From Arthrinium phaeospermum (Eukaryota; Ascomycota; Sordariomycetes; Amphisphaeriales; Apiosporaceae): a stretch of 64,000 nt of DNA. The first letter of the stretch is position 1. Each line of letters starts with the position of its first letter. The notes under the pieces were generated by a model that did no database searches, had not been told where the DNA came from, and saw only the letters and a list, made by a program, of their open reading frames with translations. Position numbers and translations under genes: made by a program. Where the stretch lies: the NCBI GenBank assembly GCA_006503535.1, contig QYRS01000001.1, forward strand, positions 3,968,001 to 4,032,000. Reading direction: 5' to 3'. Shown here one piece after another: positions 48,001 through 60,392 of the stretch.

Positions 48001-50127
48001 ACGTCGACGCCGCCAGGTCCTTCTCGCGAATCGATGCAGCAGCTTGGAGCACCTGTCCCAGGTACTTGTTGGTACTGGCCCGCAGGACTTCCATGTGCTC
48101 ATCGGGCACGGTATCTCTGTTCTTCTCAATGAAGCCTTCGGACTCATAGGTGACATCCACGGCGTAATGGCAAACGGTGAACGAGGATTTGCCGAATCGG
48201 GGCTTTTTGAAGAACTTGTGCTTCTCGCCGCTACCGGCAAAGTTGTTGTGCAACTTGGTAACAAACTGGTCGTCCGAGCCCATAGGAAGACGCGACTCTT
48301 CGTCCAGGAGCGACAGAATACCCATCTTGTTCTCGATGAGATCGATACATGGCTGGTTGTCCGCAAAGTCGATGAAAGTCCAGTCGATCTGTTCCCGGAC
48401 GTACTCCTCCTGCTCAAGCTTGAACACGTGGGCATTGAACTCCTGCTGGAGCTTTTCGTTGGCATAGTTGATACAGAACTGCTCGAACGAGTTCTTCGCG
48501 AAATGTTCGAAACCGTAAATATCAAGCACACCAATGAAGGAAATCACTCTGTTCATCACTTCTTCTGTAGCCAGACTGGCGTTGACAACCTCAACCAGCC
48601 AATCGAACATACTCGAGTAGATGTACTTGGCGACGGAGTCTCGGACCACAACAGCTTGCTGTTGCGTGAGGTTGGACGTAATCTTCTCACCTCGGGTAAT
48701 GAGCTGCTTCTTCACAATCCACTTGGCAAAGTTGGCGGCGTCGATTCCGAGCATTTGACAGGCGATCTCCAGGGAAGGCTCATTCGGCGCCAAGACACTG
48801 TCGTTACGAGACGCCGTAATCTTCACGTTACCGAGGTGCAACAGACCAGCCAAGAGCTTGAAGATACCCTGCTGCTGCGTAGCGTCGACACCAATGGTAG
48901 TAAGAGACTTCTTGGTGGCTTCAAACTCGGCCTTGTCATCTACACCATCGATGATAGGGGCATTTCCCTGGTTCATGTAGTCGTACTGGTCGACAGGCAG
49001 CAGATTAAGCTCCTTTCGCTCGGCATCACTGGCACCGGCAAGGAGTTGGTAGAAGATGTGGTAGTTCCTTTCCTTCAGGGGTTGGAACACCAATCTTGAG
49101 CGCTCGAGCAGGTATACCCGGATCTTAGCACCAATAATGTTTGTGGCCTCGTCGAACATAATCTCAATGTACTTTCCGAAACGGGACGAGTTGTCGTTTC
49201 GTGTCGTTTTGGCGTTACCGAAAGCTTCCATAATAGGGTTGGTTGCCAGAATTTGCTCCTCCGTCTCACTCATGGAATCGGCGCCCTTCTTCGACTTGGC
49301 CCCTGGGTTGTCTGGGGGTTCTCTGGTAGCGAAATAACGCATAATGTACTTTGCGCTGACCGTTTTACCGGCTCCTGATTCTCCGGAGACGACAATGGTC
49401 TGGTTCTTCTTGTCTCGTAACATGTCCCTGTAGTTCTTGTCAGTCGACCGGACGGGCTTAGAAGGGCGTAGAACGGGTATATTCACGCAAAAGCCTCCTC
49501 CGCAATGGCAAACAGATGCGGCGCCTGGGTCGCTCTCTGCTTGCCTGCGTAAACTTGCACCATGCCCGGGACATAGAGAGATTCTACCCTTGCGAAGGGG
49601 TTTGCGGCGATCAGGACGATACCACTGTATGTATAAATCTCCTTCTGTATATATCGGAGCCGAATTGCTTGCAGAACTGGAGGGGCACCAAAGTTAGCGA
49701 GGGAACATCAGCTTTCCCCAGCTGGCGTTCTGCCAAAGTGCTGGGGAATGCCCAAGCTTAGAGGGGTAGCATACCGGCGGGTTCGTTAAGATGGGACAAA
49801 TTTGTCAAGTCATCACTGGCTTCAAGCATCGTAGGATTCATCAACGGCGGTAATAACGGGTCACTGCCGCTCTCTAAGCCCGCAACCGAGAGCTCGACTT
49901 TTTTCTCCTGCGTGGCCACATGCTGGTCAGTCTCTCACTCGTCTCTGCGTGGAAGACCATTCTGTGGCCAGTGTTTGCGGACTCGTACGCACCTCTTCAT
50001 TTTCAAGCTTGAACACCAGTGTCACCTTGTCGCCATTGACCTGCTTGCTGACCACCTCGGATGCCACCCAGCCCTCGGTGGCATCGGGCTGCCAGGCTCG
50101 TGTTCCGACATCGAAATTAGACGACAT
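45087..50127 (-). CDS. MYO2: Class V myosin heavy chain (1578 aa)
   Basis: Five exons: 50127-49993, 49907-49775, 49676-49487, 49427-45289 and 45226-45087. The actin-based cargo motor delivers vesicles and organelles to the hyphal tip and septa. The N-terminal SH3-like subdomain starts MSSNFDVGTRAWQPD; EIYTYSGIVLIAANPFARV precedes the P-loop GESGAGKT (168-175); switch elements NDNSSRFGKY and DIYGFEHF are intact. IQ motifs run from about 788 to 925 (IQKNLK, IQRVWRGQ, IQRVWRSR, IQSRFRGRQ), then a coiled coil to about 1080, then a C-terminal dilute (DIL) globular tail from about 1165. The last short exon ends in QTPRLKRLAEIVSAQAIAQQ plus an acidic tail. A purine-rich tract upstream (50430-50490) is its pyrimidine leader in sense. 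Confidence 0.97.
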
Positions 50128-53100
50128 TAGGCCGGCGGTTTGTCTCGGTGGTTGGCTGGATTAGGTAGGGTGGGAAAAAAGGTCGGCAAGCCGGGTTTCG
50201 GTGGAATAACGAAAGGTCGTCGTGAAATCGTGTCGCGTCAATTCAGAGTGGGGTGAGCAGACCGAGGGGACGGTGCCAGTCGTTAAGCAGCTGCAGCCAG
50301 AGTAGAAGACATTCGCGTGGGTAGAGATTAGGGATTTGGTTGGAGACAACCCAGAATGAACACGCAAACTATGTACTATGGTGAAACGAAGCTGCGTCTA
50401 CAGCTGCTGTCCGAGAGAAAGCAGGGTAGTGGGGGTGGAGAGCGAGAGAGAGGGAGATGTAGAGAGGGAAGTCGAGAGAGAGGAAGAGAGCCCTCGTCTA
50501 GACTTTGGGAATAGTGGGTGAGATGCTGTGAGGCCTCGACAACAAATACGCGTTGCTGTCTCCTTTTCACCCTCTTGAGAAAAAAAGTTGGACAAGTAGA
50601 CTTGCGTCGATGCAGGCGTTCACAGGGAGTTTATTGTAGATAGGAAGCGCTATGCCAGAAATTGGGGATAAGGAGCAGCTGGAGCAAGCAATCACTTCGG
50701 GATGGGATAGGGATCCTTAATCCCTGACAGGGGCTTGCTCATGGGAGAGAAAAAGGGTCCGCTCGTGGATGGATTGCATTTGGCCAACATTGAAGCTAGG
50801 TCGATTCTGTACACTGCGAGTACTTGTCTATACAGTACACTGACGTGGGCTGCTACTGTTGGAGTTGCTGTGCGTGCAGCTTCAAACATCTTGATGACTC
50901 GGCCCTCTCTAAGCATGTACGTAAGTACTATGTTACATACTACTGCTAGCAGCTTTGGCGCAGTGGTTAGCTGTCATTTTCCGAGCCTGCATGAGGGACA
51001 GTAGGACAGAGAGAGAGTGAGAGCTCGGCCTGCAACACCCAACACAACCCCCAAACACCCCAAAGCTCCAAGATGATGTGCAATGTGCGGCAACGAGCCG
51101 GCAAAGTCCCAAGTACCTGCATATGTCGCTGAGCTCGTCTCAAGGCTTGAAAATGCCTAACTGGCCGGCTGGAATAGGAGGTCTGCATTATGTGGGCTGT
51201 CGTTGGGGCCGTAGGGTAAGTACAAGTGTGCCGCATACCTGTGTGTTGTTAAGTATGAGGCTGGTACGTTATCATGTTACTTCAAGTTGCTAGCTTCGCC
51301 TGGGGGGGCTGGCTGGTGAATCAAATCGGAAACTTCAGCAATGGCTTGATTGCAGAAAAAGTGATCGATGGCAAGTACATAAGAACGTGGTAACCTCTCC
51401 CATCATGCCCGGCGATGGACGGCTGGCCTGGCTGGGACTGGCTGGGACAGGGAGTATCTGCAACTTCTACCTACACACCAAACGCCGCCAATACCTGTGT
51501 GTACGCAGTCACACCGTGCATGCATGAACTCGAGCTGCCAGCAGGCAAATAGCATCTCCTGCTATGGCTCGGCTCCCAAGGCATCGTTTTGGCTACGTTC
51601 TCCCCCGTGTCACCACAACAACAATAACAACAGCCCACATCGTCGAATTGCCATAGACGACGGTTATTTGGAGAAAAGGGCACGCCGTGTGTGCAGCGTA
51701 CCTTGCTGGCGGAGCGACCTTTCATTGTTTACCTGCCGAGGGGGGGATATCTAGACCGCCTGGTGGTTCCCGCGGCGGTCGAAGGAAGCCAGCAGATTGC
51801 CAGGCATGTTTTCGAGGCGGGATAGACTGGAGGCTGGTGGTTGGGGGGGTACAACAAAGAGACGGTGGCCTTTTCCAACCAGCACTAATTAAGTCTCGAG
51901 CGGGGGTAGAAACCCATCTTTTTGGTTGCTTGTTGCTTGCTAAAACCCAGGGTTCAATACAGGCGGTATGACCTACCTGTTAGCCGTAGCCGCACTTCAC
52001 ACACGCACACACACTCTCTCTCTCAGCAGCGCCTAAACACAAGAGGAACCGCCGTGGCTTTGATAGTCATGTTGCTGGTTTGAGATGACACATTATCCGA
52101 ACTGGTGTTACGGTAGCTGTCGCCGCAACCCAATTCTAAGGCAGACGAGCTTTTCAGGACACTGTCGGGGGTCGTGTCCTATTCGCCTTGGGGGCAAGAT
52201 GGGATGGATTAACCTGCCGAGGTAGTACAAGCGTGGCCTGCCACACCTCCTAAAAGCAGGTACGCACGCCACACCGACAAATCTGCCATCAACGTGGAAA
52301 TGGTGTTTTCATGGCGAACAGGCGTGCCCAATAGCGTGCCAAGATCGGGAAAATGTTCGACTGGACTTCTTTCCAATATTCTAATATTGCATATGCACTT
52401 CCAGATCCCATGGGGTTTCAATATTAATGCATCACTTCGCAGGAACAACAAACTACATCATGTATATATTTTAGTAGCATTGACGACATTCTCTTGTCGT
52501 AGCAGCAGTCGGGGGCGTTTCTCAGTCCCGCCGTTGTCGTTATTCAATGTGTCTGTGGGCGGGTGGGGATCTTCAACAAGACACGATTCATGCTGGAGTA
52601 CTGCCCGCTTTGGCCCATGTTTCAAAGTGGCTCTTTATTCCGACAGCACCGTGCTGGCTGTCGGTCTTCTGGGTCGCTGGCCACTAGGTCACCAACGCTT
52701 TTGGGGGTCCAGTCCCCTATAAACATCCCGGACAGGCCAGAATAGGAACATTACACATGGTCTCTATCTACGTTAAGCTCCCTCCATGTTACAGCAGGCT
52801 GCCTTTGCGGCAGCTTGGACAGAAACTTGGGGGAGGCATGCTCAACCCCGGCAGTGAAGCATTTCCTCCGACTACTACCATTAGGGTAATGTTCTAGAGA
52901 AACCTCGTGGGGATGGCCTGTTAGTGCTGCAATGCAGTCCCGAAGATCCAGACAGGGGTGGTGCTGGCAACCTCACGCAGTACGACGGCTCCAGCTGGGC
53001 TTGAATATGCATCTTGATGCTGCAATCTATGGACGCATTTGTTTACTTTCCCCAGTGAAAGTCGTCTCCGTTTTCCTTGTTGAACCTGCCCACGGTCCGC

Positions 53101-53378
53101 CAGTCGGGTCGCGAGCCATGACCATCTATGTAGATACCACCGTATCCTTCTGAACGTGTTGAATGTTACAATGCCCCCGATCGGCGGGCCTGGAGTTCGT
53201 CTGAACTCCCCCTTTTATAATCCCCAGTGAGTAAAAAGCACCGGTATAAACACACCTCAGCTTCTTATTAGATTCTTCCCAACGTAAATTTTGTGTGTCG
53301 AGTAAAATGAAATCTGGTCTTCCAATCATTAGACATATCTGATTTTGGTTCTGGACCCATTACCATGTCCCGTCATCT
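50128..53378. other. Long intergenic region, no gene seen
   Basis: 3.25 kb. The first 500 bases are the myosin leader and promoter. The rest contains a CA/CT dinucleotide run at 51998-52027 and short frames (52294-52722 is the longest, 142 codons) without domains, signal peptides or splice structure. A non-coding transcript or small secreted protein gene could be hidden here, but I cannot support one. Confidence 0.45.
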
Positions 53379-54996
53379 TTAGTAGAGAACGCGGACCATG
53401 ATGCGCGAGTCCAGGGCTTCCAGGGATTCTGTGATATCCTTGATATCGTCGGTGTTCACGTCACTGACGTCAGCGAGCAAGTACGCAACATCGCCTCTGC
53501 TATCACTGGTCTGCTTCGGCACGTTGTGGTTGCCAAGGACCTCGTTAACCTTGCGAAGGACACCGGGAATGTTCTTGTGAATGTAAATGATCTGTTGGGT
53601 GTTAGTGAGATGCTATCGAAATCGGGTAGCAGTAGTAGACATACCCGAGCGTGGTTGGGCTCGTCAAGCGTCAGAGAGCGCAGGGTAATTTCAGGCATGT
53701 TGACGCTGCCGATAGTGACACCCTGGTTGATGTACCGAACCAAAGCATCGCCAACTATAATGTGATCCGTTAGTCCACACTGAAGTATCCTCAAGAACCG
53801 AGGGTTGTTGCTTACCTTCAACACCGATGGCCCGCTGGGCTTCTTCGGTGCTGCCACCAATATGAGGTGTCAGAATGAGGTTGTTCAAGCTGCGGAGATC
53901 CTCGCCCCAGGAGTTAAGCTCGCTGTTGAAGTAGTCGCCATTGCCAGCAGGCTCGTTAGGGTATACGTCAAGGGCAGCACCGGCAATCTTTCCACTTCGC
54001 GAGGCATTGACGAGTGCGGGAATGTCAACAACGGTTCCACGGCTGGCGTTGATCAGATAGGAGCCATCCTTCATGTTGGCGAACTGCTTCGTCGACATCA
54101 TGTTCTTTGTCTCGGGCAGCTCCGGGACGTGGAGTGTGACGAAGTCGGCCTCGGCCAAGAGGTCCTCCAGAGTCGGGACCTGGCGGGCGGTGCCCAGGCC
54201 CATCAAGCTCAGAACATCAAAGTAGATGACAGTCATGCCCATAGCCTCGGCCAACACCGACAGCTGGGAGCCGATGTGACCGTAACCCACGATTCCGAGG
54301 GTCTTGCCGCGGATTTCCCAGCACTTGTTGCTGACTTTGTTCCAAGTACCACGGTGCATCTCCAACGAACGGTCGCCCAATTGCCGGGCCAGAGTGATGA
54401 TCTCGGCAATCACCAACTCGGCCACGCTGCGGGAGTTGGCAAAGGGTGAGTTGAAAACGGCAATACCTTGAGCTGCCGCATATTCCAGGTTCACCTGGTT
54501 AGTACCGATGCAAAAGCATCCGACAACGAGAAGGTTCTTGGCATGCTCAAGCACCTTTGCCGTCAGCTTCGTCTTGGATCGAATACCAATGACATGCACG
54601 TCCCTGGTAGTTGTTAGCATGGCTGTCCCGTAGTGACGTTTCTCATGGTATTGCAGTTTCTCCTGACTCTGAAAAGCAAATGCAATAGGGGGCGACTTAC
54701 TTGATCTTCTCAATGAGCTGGTCTTCCGGCAGGGAGGTCTTGAGAGCCTCGACCTGGTAGCCCTGGCCGGTCAGGATATCACGGCCGCTCTGGTTCACAT
54801 TCTCCAACAGGAGGATCTTGATGTCCTGGGTGTTGAAGGGCTTCAGCGGCTTGGGAGCGCCCTTCTGCTGCCCGTGCATGGCCCCCATGCTGCCCGCGGC
54901 GCCAAGCGACGGAGTGTGGAAAGTCGCGTTGGGTGACGTCGAGACACTGTGGCGCTCCGCCCGGGTAGGAATCGCGATGTTCTGGGGTTGCGACAT
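53379..54996 (-). CDS. SER3: D-3-phosphoglycerate dehydrogenase (468 aa)
   Basis: Four exons: 54996-54701, 54603-53816, 53754-53645 and 53591-53379 (introns 97, 61 and 53 nt). The open frame upstream of 54996 begins with a TTG, so the first ATG (MSQPQNIAIP) is used. The enzyme oxidises 3-phosphoglycerate with NAD, the first committed step of serine synthesis, in the cytosol. An unstructured 50-residue leader precedes DIKILLLENVNQSGRDIL; the Rossmann loop is GIVGYGHIGSQ near 200; the catalytic Arg/Glu/His set is in INASRGTVVDIPAL and LTPHIGGSTEEAQ; the C-terminal 70 residues (IIYIHKNIPGVLRKVNEVLG onward) form an ACT domain that senses serine. Length matches yeast Ser3/Ser33 (469). Confidence 0.97.
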
Positions 54997-56394
54997 GGTC
55001 GAAGAAAAGGCCAATTCAGTTCGTAGGATGAACGGAATTCAGTTGGTCGAAAATAAGATTCAGTCTGGTAAGAAAGAATTTGGTTCTATCGAGGGCAATG
55101 CAATCCGGGTTATAAAGAAAGTAAGCGTAGGTGGTTTTTGACTCATCCAGAATCATGGAAGTAGGGAGGGTGAGAGAGCGACGAGTGGCATGTCGTTCGA
55201 CTAACACAAACGCCGGCCGGCCTTTGGAGAGTGAGAGAGAAGCGGGACCCCTTGGCAAGTGGAAAAGTTTTTGGCCAGAGGATGCTGGTTAGGGAGTAAG
55301 TTGGGTGCACGTTAGGTAACAGGTAACTGCGGGAGTAACCAGCATCACTGCTGGAATTGCTGGCCGACAGCCTGGACACGCAACTCGACGCTGAATATTA
55401 CATGAGCCAGCCCTCTTTATTGGTGCGGCGGCGTTTTCTTAGTGGTTCGCTAGTATCCAGAGACGCTGCAATCCTGGGGCTGGCCGAGTTGGTCCTCCGG
55501 TTTTCGGATTGCATCATTGCTCATATTTTCACCTAGTCACTGAACCTAATATAGCCACCAAATACCCATCTCATACTGACAACGTCGCCTGGGCTAAGGA
55601 CAAGTGCGAAAGCGAGAACGACCGATATAGTAGAGAGTACGGTACTGTACAGAGTCTCGGTTATTGGATACCTGCTGCAGAAGTATGTAAGCACATACTC
55701 CGAACGTACGGCACACTTGTCTTACCACCACATGGCCCGCGCTTCCTTGTCCAGCTCGTGCACACAGAATCAACCTCTCATTTGACGTGGATTGCATGTA
55801 AGTACGTCAGGTAGGTCGGTAGCCAAAACAAATCATGATGGATGGGTCTTGTTTTCGGAACGTGAGTAACAATTAGAAGGCCCTGCGCTAGATACATGTA
55901 CAGCTCTCTCGTGAGACAGGTGACCAAAGGCTTCATTGGCATATATTCCCCAGCTGGTTTTCCCTGATGGACCTCTCAAGCTGATGCCTTTCCATGTTCG
56001 TGACCGAGAACCCATATCAGAAGTCATTCCTCTATTAGCGTTATACCGTCACCCTTCTCTCACTTCGATCGCCAGCCTCCTCCGCCAATCTGGCCGAATC
56101 TCGTAGAATGGCAAAGAAAAACCTGTAAACTACCAGTGGACGCATAATGAGATTTCCGAAACAGCCCTATTAACATGAGAGGGAATGCCAGTCTATTTTT
56201 GGGAGGGTTGGTACGGCAGCGTCATGAAATCGATCACTGCATCATGAGCATTATTGGGGGTGGTGGGCAAGGGCCCAAGGACCGAAGTTCGTTGCACATG
56301 TCAACGGCAAACTTGGTCAACAAATAATGTACCATCTGGCCTGTCTTATCGGCAACAAAACGCCGGGATAATGAGTCGATTGAAGGCAAGCTGC
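54997..56394. other. Spacer between PHGDH promoter and NAP1 3' end
   Basis: The upstream leader of the dehydrogenase (minus strand, pyrimidine-rich near 55140-55260) and the NAP1 3' flank. No gene is seen in the interval. Confidence 0.45.
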
Positions 56395-57930
56395 TTAGCT
56401 CTGCTTGCACTCGGCGGCTTCCTTGTTAGGCTTCGCGCCATCGTCCTGTTGTTTGTTAGCATATTGTGGCCCAACTCGAAAGGGGCTGGGGGTGGGAAAA
56501 CATACATCCTCCTCAGACTCCTCCTCATCCTCATCACGGTCATCGCTGAGGTCGTCATCGTCCTCATCATCCTCCTCGTCGTAGTCGTTCTCCTCGAAAT
56601 CGTCCAGTTCCTCGAAGGCCAAGGCCTCGCCGGTGAACCAGTCGATAGCACGAGGGATCAACTTCTCCTTGATATCCTCGCCGAGCTGGTAGTCAAGCTC
56701 CAGGCGCTCCTCGATGTCCGAGGCGGCGGAATCGTCGTCTTCGGTGGGAGCCTTGGGAGGGGAGAAGAAGTTGAAGAAGGACTCAGTAGGAACCGTCTTC
56801 TTGACAATGCGGGTTTGCTTGGTGTCTGGAGGCTTTGTTAGATTCAAGATCACCGATAAATAGGGGGCAATCTGTGGTGATCCGGCTTACTCTTGTTGCG
56901 CTGCTTCTTGCTCTCCACCCGGACAGTCAGGTCCTCACCCTCCTTCCAGTTGATCTTGTCACCCTCGGCGTGGTCGTAGATGAAGTCGCCGCCGTAGCCA
57001 CTCTCGTTCTGGTAGAAGTAGGTCTTGGTGATGGTCTTGTTCGTGAAGAACTTGTTCTCGTCGAACTCGAAGATAAGGCGGAAACCAGGCTTGTCGAGGT
57101 ACTCCATGCGGATGTCGATCAGGTGCTTGAGGGCACCCTCGTCACGGTCCGTGATCATCTCAGCAAGCGAGATCTGGTTCTTCATGGCAGACAGCCAGAA
57201 CTCGGGGATACCGGAGACCTTCTCAGCGGCCTCGGCAGCCTCGGCAGACTCAGCAGGCTTCTCCTCCTCCTTGGGCTTATCGGCAGCCTCGGCGTCGGCC
57301 TCCTCGTCATCATCCTTCTCACCAGCCGCGATTTCCTCCTCAGAGGGCTCAGTACCACCGTTCACGATATCGGCACGCTTCTGGTAGAGAGGAGTGAACT
57401 TGGCGAAGTACTTCTTCTCCAGCTGGAGGACCTCTTCTTGGAACTCGGCTTCCAATTTGGAGTGCTCCTTCTGGATGCCCTTCAAGCCAGCAACTCGGCG
57501 GCGGACAGGAGCGGGCAGCGACTCGATGTAGCCGGACGAACGGCCAACCAGAGAGCCTAGGCGACCCTGGATCATCTGAACGAGGGCGGGGTTCTGAGCA
57601 AAGATTGATGCGGCAGCGGCACGCTCAGCGAGGTCATCTGAAAAAATCACATATTGTTAGCATCGTCATCCCACTGCACCCTATGGGGCTGCTACGTAGA
57701 GCAGCAGAACATGACTTACCCTCCTTGATGCTAGCCACGCCGGGCTGTTGGGCGTGAGAAGAGATAGGTGCATTGTTGGCGGGGGTGTTCTGCGGGGTCC
57801 TGAGATGGCATAAAACGTCAGTTTCCAACTCGAAAGTGATTGCATGTCTCGCAAAAGCGAGGCTTCGGAGGCGACGAGGAGGGACTCACGGCGCAGTCAC
57901 GTCCCGGCGATTCTTGATGGGCTCGGCCAT
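56395..57930 (-). CDS. NAP1: Nucleosome assembly protein 1 (412 aa)
   Basis: Five exons: 57930-57890, 57799-57720, 57637-56891, 56825-56506 and 56445-56395 (introns 90, 82, 65 and 60 nt). It is a histone H2A-H2B chaperone shuttling between cytoplasm and nucleus. After a short N-terminus ([20 protein letters not shown]) comes the long dimerisation helix ([20 protein letters not shown] and following), then the earmuff fold with [28 protein letters not shown] and TKTYFYQNE. The exon 3/4 junction restores [20 protein letters not shown], then NFFSPP. Acidic loops and a long Glu/Asp tail (about 350-395) bind histones. The last exon ends CKQS, a farnesylation box known from yeast and animal NAP1 proteins. 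Confidence 0.96.
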
Positions 57931-60392
57931 TGTGATTGTGGTTTTGCGGTGTCGTTGACCGAAAATGGGATTTTTGGTTGGGGAAGATTTGGGTTGGGTA
58001 GCGGTAACTGCAAGACCGTGCAGCAGTCGCTAAGTAGACGTTGATTTTTTAGACTGGACCGGGGGGTCGCAGATCAACAACAAGACAGGCACGAGTTCAG
58101 TGCGAGGTCTAAGACACACCCCAGAAAAATTCAAGTTGTCAGGTCAAAGGCGACAATGGGGATCGAATATGTAGGAGTCGAATCTGGGAGTTGGGAAAGG
58201 GAAGGGAAAAAAAAGTTGGAGGGCGGAACAAAGTCCCAAGTTCAGGTGGAGTTTAGTGTGAAGATGAATGGCCTTGGGCTGGACTGAGAATGTTCATATC
58301 ATGTAGACAAGTAGAGTGACGAGCTAGACCTAACCAAGCCCTTGTTGCTGGGAGATGTTGTTGGACCTGGGACCCGATGAGTGGCCAAGTTGGTGAATGG
58401 GTTGAGGAGGGACAAATGGTTGATGAAAGATTCTACTGGGGCGAAGGTGGGGGAGAGCAAGAAGGCGTGGCCCACTCCAGTTTTTAGTGGTGGCAGCAGT
58501 CGAGGGGACAGGACCGGCCGGATACATAGGACCTACACAATATTCAATTCGAAGCAGTGTGCCTTCTGCTATCGCTACCAGTTATCCCTCTTACGCTCCA
58601 GTCGCTAAAACCCGTGCCTATCGGGCGCTGTACCTACATGTATTCTGTGTATCAATGCCCAGGTTATTATTCCCTCTTACTCAGTGAAGAAGTGGGTAGG
58701 CAAACGCAAAATTTCTCCTTCCAACCATCAAGACTTGGGCACCTGCAAGTAAGGAGCAGCAGAAATCGGGTACCCCACCCATAAGTTCTAGAGAGGGTTT
58801 GAGCATACTTCACATCAATATTTGAAGAACTCGTTGCTCGAAACACAGACAACTAGAGCACTCACTGCTGGATTCACAGCTGTTGGGTGTTTGTCTTCGA
58901 GGAGGACGTACAAAGCCTAACTGTGTCATCGGTTCAACCTTAAAAACCATAGTCGCTGTATCGGCTACATACGGCAGGCCTGCTCCTAAATACCTACAAA
59001 CATGTACGCATGCGCATACATCAAAAACAATTATCTGTCAACGTGAATAATATGAGTTTTCCTGTGTTGTCAGGCGATGGAGCAGGCTGCCGATAACTGC
59101 GGTTATGGAATAATGATCCTACAATGTATTGGTTCTATCATTACGCGAGTATCCAAGGAGGCAGATGTTTATATTCTAGGATGCCCTATCTATGACATTT
59201 CTTCTTAACGGACCTCAAGGAACCCACAATATTCTCACTTATTACAGTAGAATAATTCTCTTGGATGACCGAGTCGTTGGCTCATGGATTTGGCCTAATA
59301 CTGAAGGCGCCGACAATTTGGCCGCCGATATGTCAGCTCAAAATTTCACGCCATGTAGGAAGCCAAGCAGCCGTCAACACTATACCCAGCTAGGCATCCC
59401 GGCCCCTAGGAGACTGCTCCGAATCTTTGGCTGGCGAAAGCCAAGCAAATATGCATTATCACTCGGGCTGTATCGTACCAACCTCGGATAGGAGGAGCAA
59501 CCGTGGATGTCTCAGCAATTCTCGGGACCAATCAACCCAAGTGTTAAAGATTCCGTCAGGCCGCTCGCAAGCGATATATGCGAATGCCCACACACTGGGC
59601 GATTTAGATGCGCATACGACAGCTCCACCTACATGCTTTGCTTTGTGTGCAGAACGGTGCAGAACAGCGGTGACCACCTGGGTACTGACGCAGTTGGCGG
59701 TGCAAAACTCCCCGTAATCCTCCCGCATTTGGATCGTTGGGGATTGCTTGCCTCCCTCCTCCAACTTGAGAACCCACCGGTTTTAGCATGCCTGACGAGC
59801 ACGATATCGTTCAGTCTCCTTCCCATGGGGGACCAGCCCTGGCGGTCTCTGATTGTATCGCATGTGTCACACTGCAGCATCTGGGTGTTATGCAATCGCG
59901 TACTTGATGCCTATTCGAAATCTCAAAGAGGTAGGATCATAAAGCAAGCCGAGTCAGTTCCCTCACGCAATGCCTCACTTACACGATCGAGGACCCATGC
60001 ACCACGTGAAGTTGATACAGATGACCCGTTTCTGCTTATCGCGGATATCAAGTGCTTATCTCCCGTCCCTGAGTGGGGCGGGGAGCTTATTGTCATTTTA
60101 TTTTCGACGGGCTGGCCTGGGGTATTAATTGTATGAACCGAACCGTATGATTGCCGGGCCATCTACTGGATTAAGCCATAACGCAGGTACCACCAGCATC
60201 GTCATCGCCAAGTTCGTATGTGAATCGGCTAGGCTAGGCCATTTTTTGCAGCCGCCTCGGGTCAGACATGGTCGGCATGTCTACATGCACCCCAAGGCAC
60301 TGAACATCATCGCCTGATCCACCCACCATCCTGTGGAACATTCGCAAAATGCATTGCGATACCTTCGAGGCCAACTGACATTTCCTCCCAAA
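57931..60392. other. Divergent intergenic region, no gene seen
   Basis: About 2.5 kb between the NAP1 start (-) and the P5B ATPase start (+). The first 350 bases are the NAP1 leader and promoter. The frame at 59507-60136 (209 codons) was examined; its composition is not protein-like and no splice structure or domain was found. Confidence 0.45.

Noticed and set aside
59507..60136. 209-codon + strand frame
   Set aside because: No domain, signal peptide or coding bias; Cys/Pro/Ser-heavy composition looks random and the promoter of the ATPase overlaps it.
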